From NCBI RefSeq assembly GCF_900112395.1, contig NZ_FOLN01000005.1:124001-188000 (forward strand): a DNA stretch of 64,000 nt, read 5' to 3'. Origin of the DNA: Algibacter lectus (GTDB lineage: Bacteria; Bacteroidota; Bacteroidia; Flavobacteriales; Flavobacteriaceae). Positions 48,109-58,469 of this stretch are shown one piece after another. How positions within the stretch are numbered: position 1 is the stretch's first letter; each line of letters starts with the position of its first letter. The translations under genes were made by a program, and so were the position numbers. Below the pieces are notes generated by a model that made no database searches, had not been told where the DNA came from, and saw only the letters and a program-made list of their open reading frames with translations.

Positions 48109-49977
48109 TTACGCGCTCATAGGTAGCGAAAAACAAAATGTAGTACCCATACCTTTTTCTGAAGTAAACCATATTTTACCAGAATGCGATTCTACAATTT
48201 TTTTACAATGTGCTAAACCAATTCCAGAGCCCTCGTATTCTAATCTGGAATGTAATCTTTGAAAGATGGCAAAAACCCGATCTTGATATTCTGTAGCAAT
48301 ACCAATACCATTATCGGTAACCGAAAATTTCCAGTACTTCTCTGCTCCATTATTAGCATCTTCTCCTTCTGAAATTTCGGTACACTCTATATTAATTCTT
48401 GGTTTTACATTAGGGTCTCTAAATTTAATACCATTTGTAATCAGGTTTTGAAAGAGTAAACGTAACTCAACTTCATTACCCTTTATAATTGGTAAGTCTT
48501 TGTAGCTAATTTCCGCTTCACTATCTTTTATTGTGCTCTGTAAATCTGCCGTTAAAACATCTAATAATGGCATGCAATTAACATCTTCAAAAACTTTAGA
48601 TCTACCTAATCGCGAATATTGTAAAAGCGCATCTATTAATTTTTTCATTCGCACACTTCCCTCTTTGATAAAACCTAAAATTTGCTGACCATCTCCATCG
48701 AACTGGCTATAGTAGTCTTCATTTAAAACATCAATAAAACTAGAAACCGTATTCAATGGTTCTTGTAAATCGTGACTGGCTATATACGCGAATTGCTCTA
48801 ATTCCTTATTTTTTGAGGTTAATAATACAGATTGTTTTTTAATTTCTTTATGCTGAACATTCAAGCGTGTATTTAATTTTTTATTTTTAATATAAGCAAA
48901 TAGTAACGACAGACAGGCAATAAATAACAAACCAGATAATATCGATAAGATGATATTATGCTTTCGTTGTGTATCAATTATAATATTCTTCTCTTCTAAT
49001 ATGGCCGTTTTTTCCTTTATGTTACTTGTTTGAATTTCTAATGTTCTTTTATGATTCAAAATTTCATTATTTACAGAATCTATCTCATTTTGTTGATCAA
49101 TTATTTGATTAATTTGTTCGTCTAACCTTTTTTCTAACTCTCTTTCTAAATTAAGGTTTTCGGCTAATTGTTTTGCTTTTAACTCACTATCCAGAGCTAG
49201 TGTTTTTAAGGAATAATCTTTAATATAAATAACTTCATCCTTTTCATTAATAGCATTAATTTGATTACCAATTGTTTTTATTTGACTTTCAATAATCTTC
49301 TTCTGCTCTTTATTTTCCCTAGTAGCGATGTAAAGTTTTTGCTCTGTTTTTTTATAGAGAGATTCTTTAATTTCTTTGGAAGTTACAGCATGACCTGCAA
49401 GTATTGGTGTGATTTTCAGTTTGGCTTCTCTTATGTACTTTCGGTTTATATCATATTTATAGCTATCGTCAACTTGTACCATGTTAATCATTGAGGAATT
49501 TGTTGGATAGCCTTCGGTAATAATTAGTACTTCCAGCCCCTTACTTTCTTCTAAAATAGATTTTAATAAATACTCGTAGGTGCTATTTACATAAACAACA
49601 TTATAGTTTTTTATATCTTCAAGTTTATTTATTCGATCTACTTGAATAAGTTTTTCAAATATTCTTCTGTTTTTAGAAATTTTAGATAAGCTATTTTTAA
49701 TAGTATCAGGTCCCATAACTCCTATTTTAAAGGTAGTAATTTGAGATATTTTAGACCATTTAACTTCTTCTGTTAAATTTAAAACCATAACAGCGCGCTG
49801 TTCATCTACAGAAGTAACCTTATCATTTTTTACATCCTGCCCATAAGATATTACGGTAAATAAAAACATACACAGGAGTAAACCAACATACTTTGGAAAC
49901 CAAATTGCAGTGTTTTTAAAAGCGACTATAGCTAAGCGCATATCGTCAATTAAATATTTAAAATAATTGTTTAGCAT
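48109..49977 (-). CDS. YfiR-domain sensor histidine kinase
   Basis: About 622 residues. The N-terminal hydrophobic segment (VGLLLCMFLFTVISYGQ) exports a periplasmic YfiR-like (DUF4154) domain of about 150 residues (VLNLTEEVKWSK, VLIITEGYPTNSSMINMV, REAKLKITPILAG). Then come a long coiled coil (about 210-340), a membrane helix (IILSILSGLLFIACLSLLFAYI), a HisKA domain with the phospho-accepting His in YIASHDLQEPLNT, and a HATPase with NLITNGIKFRD, DNGIGIA and GSGIGLAHCKKIV. The start is uncertain: ATGs at 49995, 49977 and 49941 are all possible. It precedes no response regulator in its own transcript, but a receiver protein gene lies 181 bp upstream on the same strand. Confidence 0.88.
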   Translation of the reverse strand: MLNNYFKYLIDDMRLAIVAFKNTAIWFPKYVGLLLCMFLFTVISYGQDVKNDKVTSVDEQRAVMVLNLTEEVKWSKISQITTFKIGVMGPDTIKNSLSKISKNRRIFEKLIQVDRINKLEDIKNYNVVYVNSTYEYLLKSILEESKGLEVLIITEGYPTNSSMINMVQVDDSYKYDINRKYIREAKLKITPILAGHAVTSKEIKESLYKKTEQKLYIATRENKEQKKIIESQIKTIGNQINAINEKDEVIYIKDYSLKTLALDSELKAKQLAENLNLERELEKRLDEQINQIIDQQNEIDSVNNEILNHKRTLEIQTSNIKEKTAILEEKNIIIDTQRKHNIILSILSGLLFIACLSLLFAYIKNKKLNTRLNVQHKEIKKQSVLLTSKNKELEQFAYIASHDLQEPLNTVSSFIDVLNEDYYSQFDGDGQQILGFIKEGSVRMKKLIDALLQYSRLGRSKVFEDVNCMPLLDVLTADLQSTIKDSEAEISYKDLPIIKGNEVELRLLFQNLITNGIKFRDPNVKPRINIECTEISEGEDANNGAEKYWKFSVTDNGIGIATEYQDRVFAIFQRLHSRLEYEGSGIGLAHCKKIVESHSGKIWFTSEKGMGTTFCFSLPMSA

Positions 49978-50157
49978 TCTAATTACTCCATCCAAAAAGC
50001 ACCTTTAAAAGAAAATTTAAAGAGTATTGTTAACGTGATATTATTATTGCATAATATCAGTATCTGTTATTTATTAATTTTGAGGGGACAAATGGAATAA
50101 CTAACTCGAATTGTTAAGCTATATTTTAAACTTAACTATTACTTATTTATAAATTTA

Positions 50158-50571
50158 TTAACTACATACTTTCAATAAAACATCATTGAATAATTTTGAA
50201 TCTAATGGTTTCTTCACAAAATCTAAAAGTGTATTACGACTTTTAAATTGATTTATATCACTAGGGTCATCTGAGGATGACAGAATAACTATTTCTATAT
50301 CCTTGATTAATCCTGAATCTATTTTATAAAATACATCTAAAAACTCCCAACCATTCATGGCAGGCATATTAATATCTAAAAAAATAATATCGGGTCTATC
50401 CTCCGGGTTTACTATTTTTTTCTCAAGGTAGTCTATAGCTTCAAAAGCGCTATCTACTAATACAGTAGAACTAACGCTGGCATTTTTTTTAGCGATATGT
50501 TTATTTAAAAAATTGGTCGCTTTATCATCATCGATGAATAAAATTCTCAATTGTTTATCTACAATACTCAT
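50158..50571 (-). CDS. Receiver-only response regulator
   Basis: A 137-residue stand-alone REC domain. LRILFIDDDKATN holds the acidic pair, IIFLDINMPAMNGW the phospho-accepting Asp, VILSSSDDPSD the Thr/Ser switch and FVKKPLDS the conserved Lys. No output domain follows. It lies upstream of the YfiR-domain kinase gene on the same strand and is probably its partner or part of the same phosphorelay. Its output is unknown. Confidence 0.92.
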   Translation of the reverse strand: MSIVDKQLRILFIDDDKATNFLNKHIAKKNASVSSTVLVDSAFEAIDYLEKKIVNPEDRPDIIFLDINMPAMNGWEFLDVFYKIDSGLIKDIEIVILSSSDDPSDINQFKSRNTLLDFVKKPLDSKLFNDVLLKVCS

Positions 50572-50773
50572 ATTATTTAGAAAATAAGTTCTTACCTATA
50601 AAAAATTCAGATGAATTCCTACTTGCTAATTTAATCATTTTATCGGTTATACGCCTTTATTTTCGACGAAATACACAGTTTTTAACTATTCAATCATTTA
50701 TAACCAAGAACCCTACAACAAAAAACCTCTCAAAATCAGAGTGTAAGAACAAAAATTTAACACAATTTAAAGC

Positions 50774-50808
50774 AAAAAAAAACCAACACTATCGTGTTGG
50801 TTTTTTAT
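50774..50808 (-). terminator. Terminator of the nqr operon
   Basis: AACCAACAC pairs with GTGTTGGTT around TATC, with an A-tract before it and a T-tract after it, so it can act in both directions. It lies about 20 bp beyond the nqrF stop. Confidence 0.88.
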
Positions 50809-50827
50809 AATACCTTGAATTTAGAGA

Positions 50828-52144
50828 TTATCCTCCAAAATCATCAAATCTAATATGCTCATCAGGGATTCCGAAATCTTCACCCATTTTTTGAACTGCT
50901 TTATTCATTAACGGTGGTCCACAGAAGTATAATTCTATATCTTCTGGCGACTCGTGTAATGATAAATAGTTATCGATAACACAATTGTGAATAAATCCAA
51001 CAAAACCGTCTCCTGGCGCATCTATATTCTCTTTTACTTTCCAGTTATCTTCTTCCATTGGTTCAGATAATGCTAAATAGAATTTAAAGTTCGGGAACTC
51101 TTTTTCTAACTCGTAAAAATGCTCTAAATAAAATAACTCACGTTTAGAACGTCCACCATACCAATATGTTACTTTACGACCTGTTTTTAAGGTTTTAAAT
51201 AAGTGATATAAATGAGAACGCATTGGTGCCATACCTGCACCACCACCAACGTAAAGCATTTCACTCTCAGACTCATTGATGAAGAATTCACCGTAGGGTC
51301 CAGAAATAGTTACTTTATCACCTGGTTTTTGGTTAAAAATGTAAGAGGAAGCTATTCCTGGATTTACATCCATCCAGCCACCTTTGGCTCTATCAAACGG
51401 TGGACAAGCCACACGTACGTTTAACATAATTTCTCTTCCTTCTGCAGGGTAAGAAGCCATAGAATAAGCACGTTCTATTGTTTCCGTATTCTTCATAACT
51501 AATGGCCAAAGCTTAAACTTATCCCATTCTGCTTGAAATTTGTCTGGAGTTTCGTGTTCTTCAGGGTGTGCTGTAATATCCATATCAGAATATTTTACTT
51601 CACATGGAGGAATTTCAATTTGAATATATCCACCTGCTTTGTACCCCATATCTTCAGGGATTTCAACAACAAACTCCTTAATAAATGATGCTACGTTATA
51701 GTTACGAACTACAACAGCTTCCCATTTCTTAATTCCAAATACTTCTTCAGGAATAGTGATGTCCATATCTTGTTTCACTTTAACTTGACAAGCTAAACGT
51801 GCACCATGTTGTAATTCTTTTCTTGTAAAATGCGGCACTTCTGTTGGTAAAGCTTCACCTCCACCAGAGTTTACGTGACACTCACATTGAATACAAGTTC
51901 CACCACCACCACAGGCAGATGGTAAAAATATTTTAGAATTTCCTAAAGTTGAAAGTAAACTCGCTCCTGAAGCTACTTCTATCTCCTTCTCACCATTAAT
52001 GGTAATCTTTACAGGTCCCGATGGTGATAGTTTTTGTTTTACAACTAATAATAAACCAACGAGTAAAAGTAAAATGATTAAAAAAGCAATTACTGTTACT
52101 CCAATTGTTCCTATTGTACTTGCGGCTAATATCATATTACTCAT
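50828..52144 (-). CDS. nqrF: Na(+)-translocating NADH:quinone reductase subunit F
   Basis: A 438-residue NADH-oxidising subunit, anchored by an N-terminal helix ([18 protein letters not shown]). The 2Fe-2S ferredoxin domain has [14 protein letters not shown] with a fourth Cys in ARLACQVKV. The FAD domain has [12 protein letters not shown], and the NADH domain has [17 protein letters not shown] and [14 protein letters not shown]. It is the last gene of the nqr operon, overlapping the nqrE end by 8 bp and followed by the terminator. The length is a little more than usual for the family because of a longer loop around residues 190-215. Confidence 0.97.
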   Translation of the reverse strand: MSNMILAASTIGTIGVTVIAFLIILLLLVGLLLVVKQKLSPSGPVKITINGEKEIEVASGASLLSTLGNSKIFLPSACGGGGTCIQCECHVNSGGGEALPTEVPHFTRKELQHGARLACQVKVKQDMDITIPEEVFGIKKWEAVVVRNYNVASFIKEFVVEIPEDMGYKAGGYIQIEIPPCEVKYSDMDITAHPEEHETPDKFQAEWDKFKLWPLVMKNTETIERAYSMASYPAEGREIMLNVRVACPPFDRAKGGWMDVNPGIASSYIFNQKPGDKVTISGPYGEFFINESESEMLYVGGGAGMAPMRSHLYHLFKTLKTGRKVTYWYGGRSKRELFYLEHFYELEKEFPNFKFYLALSEPMEEDNWKVKENIDAPGDGFVGFIHNCVIDNYLSLHESPEDIELYFCGPPLMNKAVQKMGEDFGIPDEHIRFDDFGG

Positions 52145-52850
52145 TTACTTTTATGTTGTTAGCTAACACTTCTTTGTTATCCTTTGCAGAATTTACTTTT
52201 GCAGTTGTTTCTTCCTTTGGTGCTTCTTCATCACCTCCAGTTAACATACCTCCAAAACTCATGAATCCAATCGCCATTAATCCAGTAATGATGAATGTAA
52301 TACCTAAGCCTCTTAATGCCGGTGGCACATTTGAATATCTAATTTTTTCACGAATAGCTGCAATAGCTAAAATCGCTAAAAACCATCCTATTCCAGAACC
52401 TATACCGTAAACTGTAGCTAAACCTAAAGTTGGTATTTCACGAGATTGCATAAATAATGATCCCCCTAAAATAGCACAGTTTACTGCAATTAATGGTAAA
52501 AAGATACCTAATGAATTGTATAATGATGGTGAGAACTTCTCTACCTCTATTTCTACCAATTGTACCATGGTTGCAATAGTTGCAATGAACATGATGAATG
52601 ATAGGAAACTTAAATCGTAACTTGCATACTCTTCACCTAACCAAGATAAAGCTCCTGGCTGCAATAAATACTGATCTAACAACCAGTTTAAAGGCACGGT
52701 AATCGCTAGTACAAAAATTACAGCTGCTCCTAAACCAACCGCTGTACTTACTTTTTTAGATACCGCAAGGTAAGAACACATTCCTAAGAACGTGGCAAAT
52801 ACCATGTTGTCGATAAATATTGATTTGAAAAATAACTCTATATATTCCAT
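52137..52850 (-). CDS. nqrE: Na(+)-translocating NADH:quinone reductase subunit E
   Basis: A 237-residue membrane subunit with about six helices. [26 protein letters not shown] and [18 protein letters not shown] are family signatures, each with one of the Cys residues that hold the membrane iron centre with NqrD. The C-terminal tail ([20 protein letters not shown]) is an additional charged extension not present in many NqrE. The gene is in the order nqrD-E-F and overlaps nqrF. Confidence 0.96.
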   Translation of the reverse strand: MEYIELFFKSIFIDNMVFATFLGMCSYLAVSKKVSTAVGLGAAVIFVLAITVPLNWLLDQYLLQPGALSWLGEEYASYDLSFLSFIMFIATIATMVQLVEIEVEKFSPSLYNSLGIFLPLIAVNCAILGGSLFMQSREIPTLGLATVYGIGSGIGWFLAILAIAAIREKIRYSNVPPALRGLGITFIITGLMAIGFMSFGGMLTGGDEEAPKEETTAKVNSAKDNKEVLANNIKVNE

Positions 52851-52933
52851 TTTTTTTATAGTATTCAGTTTTCAGTTTTTCAATTTTCCATAGACTTAAA
52901 AAGCTAAAGTAAATTAATTTAACTGCTCACTAA

Positions 52934-53581
52934 TTAATGATCTTCTACTAATGCTGTATTTCTGCTACGTTGTATCCAGATGATTATTCCAACTACTATT
53001 AAGGCCATTGGTGATAATAACATAAAACCGTTATTCTCGTAACCAATAGCATATAATCCGGTTTTTTCAATTGGATCTCCTAATACCTTAAATCCTAATA
53101 AAGTACCAGAACCTAAAAGCTCTCTAAAAAATCCAACAATAATTAAAATTAAACCGTAACCCGCAGCATTACCAATACCATCTAGAAAAGATCTCCAAGG
53201 TTTATTTGCTAATGCAAAAGCCTCAAAACGTCCCATGATGATACAGTTAGTAATAATTAAACCAACAAATACAGAAAGTGTTTTACTTAACTCGTAAGCA
53301 AAAGCTTTAAGTACTTGGTCAACTATAATTACCAAAGCGGCAACAACAACCAATTGTACAATAATTCTAATTTTAGAAGGAATAATATTTCTCATTAAAG
53401 AAATAACAACATTCCCTATTGCTAATACGGCCATTACTGAAACAGCCATTACAATAGATGCTTTTAGCTCAGCAGTAATTGCTAAAGCAGAACAAATACC
53501 AAGTACTTGAATAGTAATTGGGTTATTATCTGCTAATGGATCTGTGATTAACTTGGCGTCTTTTTTTGATAAAAGTCCCAT
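52934..53581 (-). CDS. nqrD: Na(+)-translocating NADH:quinone reductase subunit D
   Basis: A 215-residue membrane subunit, homologous to NqrE, with six helices. ADNNPITIQVLGICSALAIT and FVGLIITNCIIMGRFEAFAL hold the two Cys residues of the membrane iron centre; GIGNAAGYGLILIIVGFFRELLG follows. It is 3 bp after nqrC, with an 83-bp gap to nqrE. Confidence 0.97.
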   Translation of the reverse strand: MGLLSKKDAKLITDPLADNNPITIQVLGICSALAITAELKASIVMAVSVMAVLAIGNVVISLMRNIIPSKIRIIVQLVVVAALVIIVDQVLKAFAYELSKTLSVFVGLIITNCIIMGRFEAFALANKPWRSFLDGIGNAAGYGLILIIVGFFRELLGSGTLLGFKVLGDPIEKTGLYAIGYENNGFMLLSPMALIVVGIIIWIQRSRNTALVEDH

Positions 53582-53584
53582 AAA

Positions 53585-54334
53585 TTAATTGTTTTTTAAG
53601 TTTTTAAAGAACGGCTCATAAAGCTTTAAATCGCTTTTAATCATTGCTGCAACACCATTACCTGTAATAGTAGCTCCTGCAATAGCATCGACTTCGTTAT
53701 CTGTTTTATCCTCGTTTTTTGGATCGGCATTACTTTTAGAAACCTCAATACCTTTAAAACGGTCTGCGTTATCTAATAAATGCTCCCCAATAAAATCGTC
53801 CATAAAGAAACGTTGCTTAATATTAGCTCCTAAACCAGGCGTTTCTCCTTTATGATCAAAATAAGCACCTTGTATTACCATGTTTTCGTCCATAGCAACA
53901 TAAGCCCAAATAGCATCCCAAAGCCCTTTACCACGAATTGGTGCAATGTAAAATGTTTTACCATCCTTTTCACCTTTTAACAAAGGTAAACGTCTTGCAA
54001 TACCAGCTTTAGCGTTAGCTTGTTCCTTTTTAATATCAATTAAATACGCTTGGTCATCTTCGGTAACCTTACCATCTTGAATAACCAATTGCTTCTTAAT
54101 ATATTTCTTGAATAATTCTGGTGCTTTATCTGTTGAAACAAAATTAGCACTAGTTTCGTCATTCTCGTTCACGCCCATAGCATACAAAATGTTTTGTTGC
54201 TTTTCTAGACGTTTATTTTCATCAATACTAGGTTTCAATGATGAAGCTGTAAAGGCTAATAATGAACCTACAACCAACACCATAACAACGGCGAAAATTA
54301 TAGTATATGAATTTTTATCTGTTCTATTCTCCAT
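53585..54334 (-). CDS. nqrC: Na(+)-translocating NADH:quinone reductase subunit C
   Basis: A 249-residue subunit with an N-terminal membrane helix (YTIIFAVVMVLVVGSLLAF) and a periplasmic FMN-binding domain. IAGATITGNGV contains the Thr that ApbE modifies with FMN. GKGLWDAIWAYVAM and YFDHKGETPGLGANI are family signatures. The gene is 2 bp after nqrB and 3 bp before nqrD. The apbE gene needed for its maturation is about 6 kb away. Confidence 0.96.
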   Translation of the reverse strand: MENRTDKNSYTIIFAVVMVLVVGSLLAFTASSLKPSIDENKRLEKQQNILYAMGVNENDETSANFVSTDKAPELFKKYIKKQLVIQDGKVTEDDQAYLIDIKKEQANAKAGIARRLPLLKGEKDGKTFYIAPIRGKGLWDAIWAYVAMDENMVIQGAYFDHKGETPGLGANIKQRFFMDDFIGEHLLDNADRFKGIEVSKSNADPKNEDKTDNEVDAIAGATITGNGVAAMIKSDLKLYEPFFKNLKNN

Positions 54335-54336
54335 CG

Positions 54337-55563
54337 TTATGCAACTTTAGCTTTTAAACGTTTCATTCTTTTCTTCACATTTCCTTGTACCACGTAATGG
54401 TCAATTGTTGGTGCAAACACATTCATTAATAGAATAGCTAACATCACACCTTCTGGATATGCTGGGTTGAATACACGAATCATAATAGAAAGAAATCCTA
54501 TTAAGAAACCATAAATCCATTTCCCTTTATTGGTTTGCGACGCCGTAACTGGGTCGGTAGCCATAAACACGGTACCAAAAGCAAAACCACCAATAAGTAG
54601 GTGATGCCAAAATTCAGTACTCATTAATCCGTAAAATTTACTTGTTTCAGTAATCCATCCAGAACTAACAACACCATTAAATATTAAGCCCATTACTATA
54701 GCCCCAACACACGATGATAACATTATTCTCCAGCTTCCAATTTTAGCAAATACTAAAAATAAACCACCTAAAACAATAAGTAACGTTGAAGTCTCTCCTA
54801 CTGAACCAGGAATAAACCCTAAGAACATATCGGCAACAGAGTGTGTTACAGCTTTACCTTGAGCTAGAGTTCCTAAAATAGTTTCACCAGAAATGGCATC
54901 TAAATTAGCACCGGCTGCAATTTCATTTGTTCTTTCAACTGCACCTTCAACCCAAACTTTATCTCCAGACATCCAAGTAGGATATGCAAAGAATAAAAAG
55001 GCCCTAATAGTTAAAGCTGGATTTAAGATATTCATCCCTGTTCCACCAAAAACTTCTTTACCAATAACAACACCAAATACAACTGCAACTGCTAACATCC
55101 ATAACGGAATATCTACTGGTACAATTAATGGCACTAACATTCCTGTTACTAAATAACCTTCTTCTACTTCGTGACCTTTAATTACAGCGAATAAGAATTC
55201 AATTCCTAAACCAACACCGTAAGACACGATTACTAAAGGAATAATTTTCCAGAAACCGATCATGAAGTTATCTAAAGCCCAAAACTCCGGACTAAAGAAA
55301 CCTACTGTTACTGCTTGAATTTCTCCAACCTGTAAGTTATGCTGGTAACCAGCGTTAAACATACCAAACAATAAACATGGCACCATAGCCATAATTACTG
55401 TATTCATGGTACGCTTTAAATCGTCGGCAGCTTTTATATGAGTTCCATTATGTGTGGTCTCATCTGGCAAGTATAAAAAGGTATGGATTGCATTAAATGC
55501 AGGAGCCATTTTTGTCCCTTTATACTTTAGTTTTAATTTATGTAAATTATTTTTTAAACCCAT
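54337..55563 (-). CDS. nqrB: Na(+)-translocating NADH:quinone reductase subunit B
   Basis: A 408-residue membrane subunit with about ten helices and a covalent FMN site. SGETILGTLAQG is the likely flavinylation region and DPVTASQTNKGKWIYG is a strong family signature. KEVFGGTGMNILNPAL and FNPAYPEGVMLAILLMNVFAP are also typical. It overlaps the nqrA stop by one base and is followed after 2 bp by nqrC. Confidence 0.97.
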   Translation of the reverse strand: MGLKNNLHKLKLKYKGTKMAPAFNAIHTFLYLPDETTHNGTHIKAADDLKRTMNTVIMAMVPCLLFGMFNAGYQHNLQVGEIQAVTVGFFSPEFWALDNFMIGFWKIIPLVIVSYGVGLGIEFLFAVIKGHEVEEGYLVTGMLVPLIVPVDIPLWMLAVAVVFGVVIGKEVFGGTGMNILNPALTIRAFLFFAYPTWMSGDKVWVEGAVERTNEIAAGANLDAISGETILGTLAQGKAVTHSVADMFLGFIPGSVGETSTLLIVLGGLFLVFAKIGSWRIMLSSCVGAIVMGLIFNGVVSSGWITETSKFYGLMSTEFWHHLLIGGFAFGTVFMATDPVTASQTNKGKWIYGFLIGFLSIMIRVFNPAYPEGVMLAILLMNVFAPTIDHYVVQGNVKKRMKRLKAKVA

Positions 55564-56915
55564 TATCCTATCTCTTTAAGCATTAAGTCTAAACCTTCTC
55601 TAATAATTTTTTGATGCGGTTGTTTAGATACACATACAAACTCGGTTAAAGCGAAATCTTCTGGTGCAACTTCGTACATTCCTAAAGCTTCCATTTCATC
55701 TAAATCTTTATACATACAAGCTTTTAATATTTGCATAGGATAAATATCTAAAGGAAAAACTTCCTCGTAAACTCCTGTAGTAACAAAAGCACGGTGTTCA
55801 CCATTAGTATTGGTGTTCAAATCGTATTTTTTAGATTTACTTAACCATGAGAATGTCATAGCTCTAGAAGTAGAGATTTTATTAAACACAGGTTTGTTCC
55901 ATCCAAAAAGCTCGTAATCATCACCTTCAGGAATAACAGATACTACATTGCTGTAATAATCTAAATTTCCGTCTGGTTTAATTTGCTTTCCAGATAATAC
56001 ATTTCCAGAAATAACACGATCGTTACCACCTTTAGAAACACCTTTATCGTAAATTAGAGTAGAAATTTCGCTACCAATAATGGTTTTAAAATATCTTGGT
56101 TTTTCAACCGAAGAACCTACTAAAGCTACAATACGTTCAGCATTAAACTTACCAGTTAATAAAAGTTCACCAATAATAACTAAGTCTTGAGCATTAACTG
56201 TCCAAACAACTTCGCCTTTATTTACTGGATTCACTTTATTGATAAGTGTACCAACATTCCCTGAAGGATGTGGCCCTGAAACCTTGTGCGTAGTAACACC
56301 TGTTAAACCAGCAAGTGGCGAGCTAGAAGTACCAACCGAAATGTGCACTGCACCTTCTGTTAGTTTCCCTAAAGCCGTTACCGCAGCCTGCAATTCAGCT
56401 TCTTTACCTTTTAAGGTAAAGTCTAAATCGGCAGCCAATGGTGCGCTAGCATACCCCGAAATAAAAATCGCTTTTGGCGGCTTATTCGGATTTGCAATCA
56501 CATCATATGGGCGTTGTTTTACAAACGGCCAGCATCCTGATGCTAACAAATGTGCTTTTACAGATTCCGCTGTGGCACTGTTTAAATCAAATGCTGCTAA
56601 ATCTGCATATACTTGCGATTTATCGGCTTCAATTTTAATAGCGTCTATGCGTCTTTTTGGTCCACGTTGTACTTCAATCACTTTCCCTGAAACTGGCGAT
56701 GCGAACATAACCGATTCCTGAGATTTATCGAAAAACAAAGTATCTCCAGCTTTTACTGAAGTCCCTTCTTTTGCAACAAGTTTTGGAATTACGCCGTGAA
56801 AATCCTCTGGCCTTATAGTGTAGTAGTTACTGATAATCGCTTGTTCAACGGTTTTATCAGCTTCACCTATAAGTTTAATGTCCAGACCTTTTTTGATACG
56901 GATGTCGTTTGACAT
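55563..56915 (-). CDS. nqrA: Na(+)-translocating NADH:quinone reductase subunit A
   Basis: A 450-residue cytoplasmic-side subunit that interacts with quinone. The N-terminus IKKGLDIKLIGEADKTVE and the DFHGVIPKLVAKEGTSVKAGD segment are typical, as is SGPHPSGNVGTLINKVNPV. It is the first gene of the operon; a -7 box lies about 40 bp upstream. Confidence 0.97.
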   Translation of the reverse strand: MSNDIRIKKGLDIKLIGEADKTVEQAIISNYYTIRPEDFHGVIPKLVAKEGTSVKAGDTLFFDKSQESVMFASPVSGKVIEVQRGPKRRIDAIKIEADKSQVYADLAAFDLNSATAESVKAHLLASGCWPFVKQRPYDVIANPNKPPKAIFISGYASAPLAADLDFTLKGKEAELQAAVTALGKLTEGAVHISVGTSSSPLAGLTGVTTHKVSGPHPSGNVGTLINKVNPVNKGEVVWTVNAQDLVIIGELLLTGKFNAERIVALVGSSVEKPRYFKTIIGSEISTLIYDKGVSKGGNDRVISGNVLSGKQIKPDGNLDYYSNVVSVIPEGDDYELFGWNKPVFNKISTSRAMTFSWLSKSKKYDLNTNTNGEHRAFVTTGVYEEVFPLDIYPMQILKACMYKDLDEMEALGMYEVAPEDFALTEFVCVSKQPHQKIIREGLDLMLKEIG

Positions 56916-56953
56916 ATTTATTTTTATTGAAATTAGTTGTCTAAAAATCGGTG

Positions 56954-56961
56954 CAAAAATA
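56954..56961 (-). promoter_or_regulatory. -7 box of the nqr operon
   Basis: On the minus strand TATTTTTG fits TAnnTTTG, about 39 bp before the nqrA start. No clear -33 element was found. Confidence 0.45.
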
Positions 56962-57077
56962 CAAATAAATACCTAAATTATTCGTCCTAAAAAATGCATA
57001 TCATTTATTTATACTAATTCTAAATAAGTAAATTTAATTAGGCATAGATTTTGTTTATATTTACACACAAAACTATA

Positions 57078-58334
57078 ATGAATATGCATTCTAAGGTAAT
57101 AAAAAAAATTCTCATCGCCCTCCTGCCCGCTCTGGTTTTTTCACAAGTTCAAGAAGTAAATCCACCAGATTATATTAAAACTATAAATTTTAAAAGTAAC
57201 ACGCCTGAAACCCAACTTCCTATACTAAAACTGGGCGAATATGTAGTTTTAGAGTTCGATGCTTTAAATGGTGAAGAAGCCGATTACTACTATAAAATCG
57301 AGCATTTCAATTTCGACTGGACACCTTCAACACTTATTAAATCAGAATTCCTGAGCGGCTTTGACAACCAACGTATTCGTGATTACGAGAATTCACTAAA
57401 CACCTACCAAATATTTTCGCATTACAAACTCACTATCCCTAATCAATTCACCAAAGGATTACTCGTTTCTGGAAACTACATGATTTCGGTTTATAATGAC
57501 AATAATGAGCTTCAGTTCTCTAGAAAATTTATGATTTATGAAGATAAAACCGCTGTTGGCGTAAGCGTAAAACGCTCTAGAAACATCGAATTTATAGAAC
57601 AAAAACAACGTGTAGAACTCATAATTACTTCAAATAACATACAATTAAACAACCCCACTCAAACCGTAAAAGCTGTTATTATTCAAAATAATAATTTAAA
57701 CAATGTTATTACCAACATAAAGCCGCAATACACGCTTGGCAACCAACTTATTTACAGATACGACAGTGAAACAAGTTTTTGGGCAGGTAACGAATTCCTG
57801 TTTTTCGAAAATAAAGATGTTCGTGCCGCCAATACAGGCATCCAGTTTATAGACCTAAAAGATCTTTACCACAACTACCTCTACACCAATATACCGCGCG
57901 CCAAAATGCCGTACACATACAACCCAGATATTAACGGTAATTACCTTATCACCAACGTAGATGCCGATGATGCCAGCATTGAAGCCGATTACGTGTGGAT
58001 GCATTTTTCTCTACGTGGCGACGACTTTTTAATCAATAAGAACGTACATATATATGGAAACTTTAACAACTATGCTATAGACGATAGCACAAGAATGATT
58101 TTTGATGAAGTCAACAATCGCTTTATCAACACCATGCTTTTAAAACAAGGTTTCTACAACTACAAATATATTGTAGTTAACGATGATGGTACTGTAGACG
58201 ATGGTGCAGTGAGTGGTGATTTCTGGCAAACCGAAAATAATTACAAAGTGCTTGTTTATTACCGCGATCTAGGCGCTCGATACGATAAAATAATTGGTTT
58301 AGGCGAAGCCAGTTCAGTAAACATCACAAATTAA
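57078..58334 (+). CDS. Type IX secretion system Plug-family protein (DUF5103)
   Basis: About 418 residues with an N-terminal signal peptide (KKILIALLPALVFSQVQE). It matches DUF5103, the Plug protein that closes the alternate gate of the T9SS SprA translocon. LGEYVVLEFDALNGEEADYYYKI and FDWTPSTLIKSEFLSGFDNQRI are the family's N-terminal pattern. The ATG at 57078 is chosen. A TTG nine codons upstream overlaps a TATATTTA promoter-like box and would disturb the signal peptide. It implies that this organism has a T9SS, used to export some surface enzymes. Confidence 0.9.
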   Translation: MNMHSKVIKKILIALLPALVFSQVQEVNPPDYIKTINFKSNTPETQLPILKLGEYVVLEFDALNGEEADYYYKIEHFNFDWTPSTLIKSEFLSGFDNQRIRDYENSLNTYQIFSHYKLTIPNQFTKGLLVSGNYMISVYNDNNELQFSRKFMIYEDKTAVGVSVKRSRNIEFIEQKQRVELIITSNNIQLNNPTQTVKAVIIQNNNLNNVITNIKPQYTLGNQLIYRYDSETSFWAGNEFLFFENKDVRAANTGIQFIDLKDLYHNYLYTNIPRAKMPYTYNPDINGNYLITNVDADDASIEADYVWMHFSLRGDDFLINKNVHIYGNFNNYAIDDSTRMIFDEVNNRFINTMLLKQGFYNYKYIVVNDDGTVDDGAVSGDFWQTENNYKVLVYYRDLGARYDKIIGLGEASSVNITN

Positions 58335-58469
58335 TACGTTAATATTATAAAATCGACAAAATATAGGGTAAGAAATGCATTTCAACTAATTTATTCGCCA
58401 AACCCGTTGAAATCACGCACTAACTCTTTAATATTTATTATTTTAGCAAAGTAAATTGCTTAATCAATC

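Noticed and set aside
56239-56721. A 160-residue open frame opposite nqrA
   Set aside because: Antisense shadow of a well-conserved NQR gene with no signal of its own.
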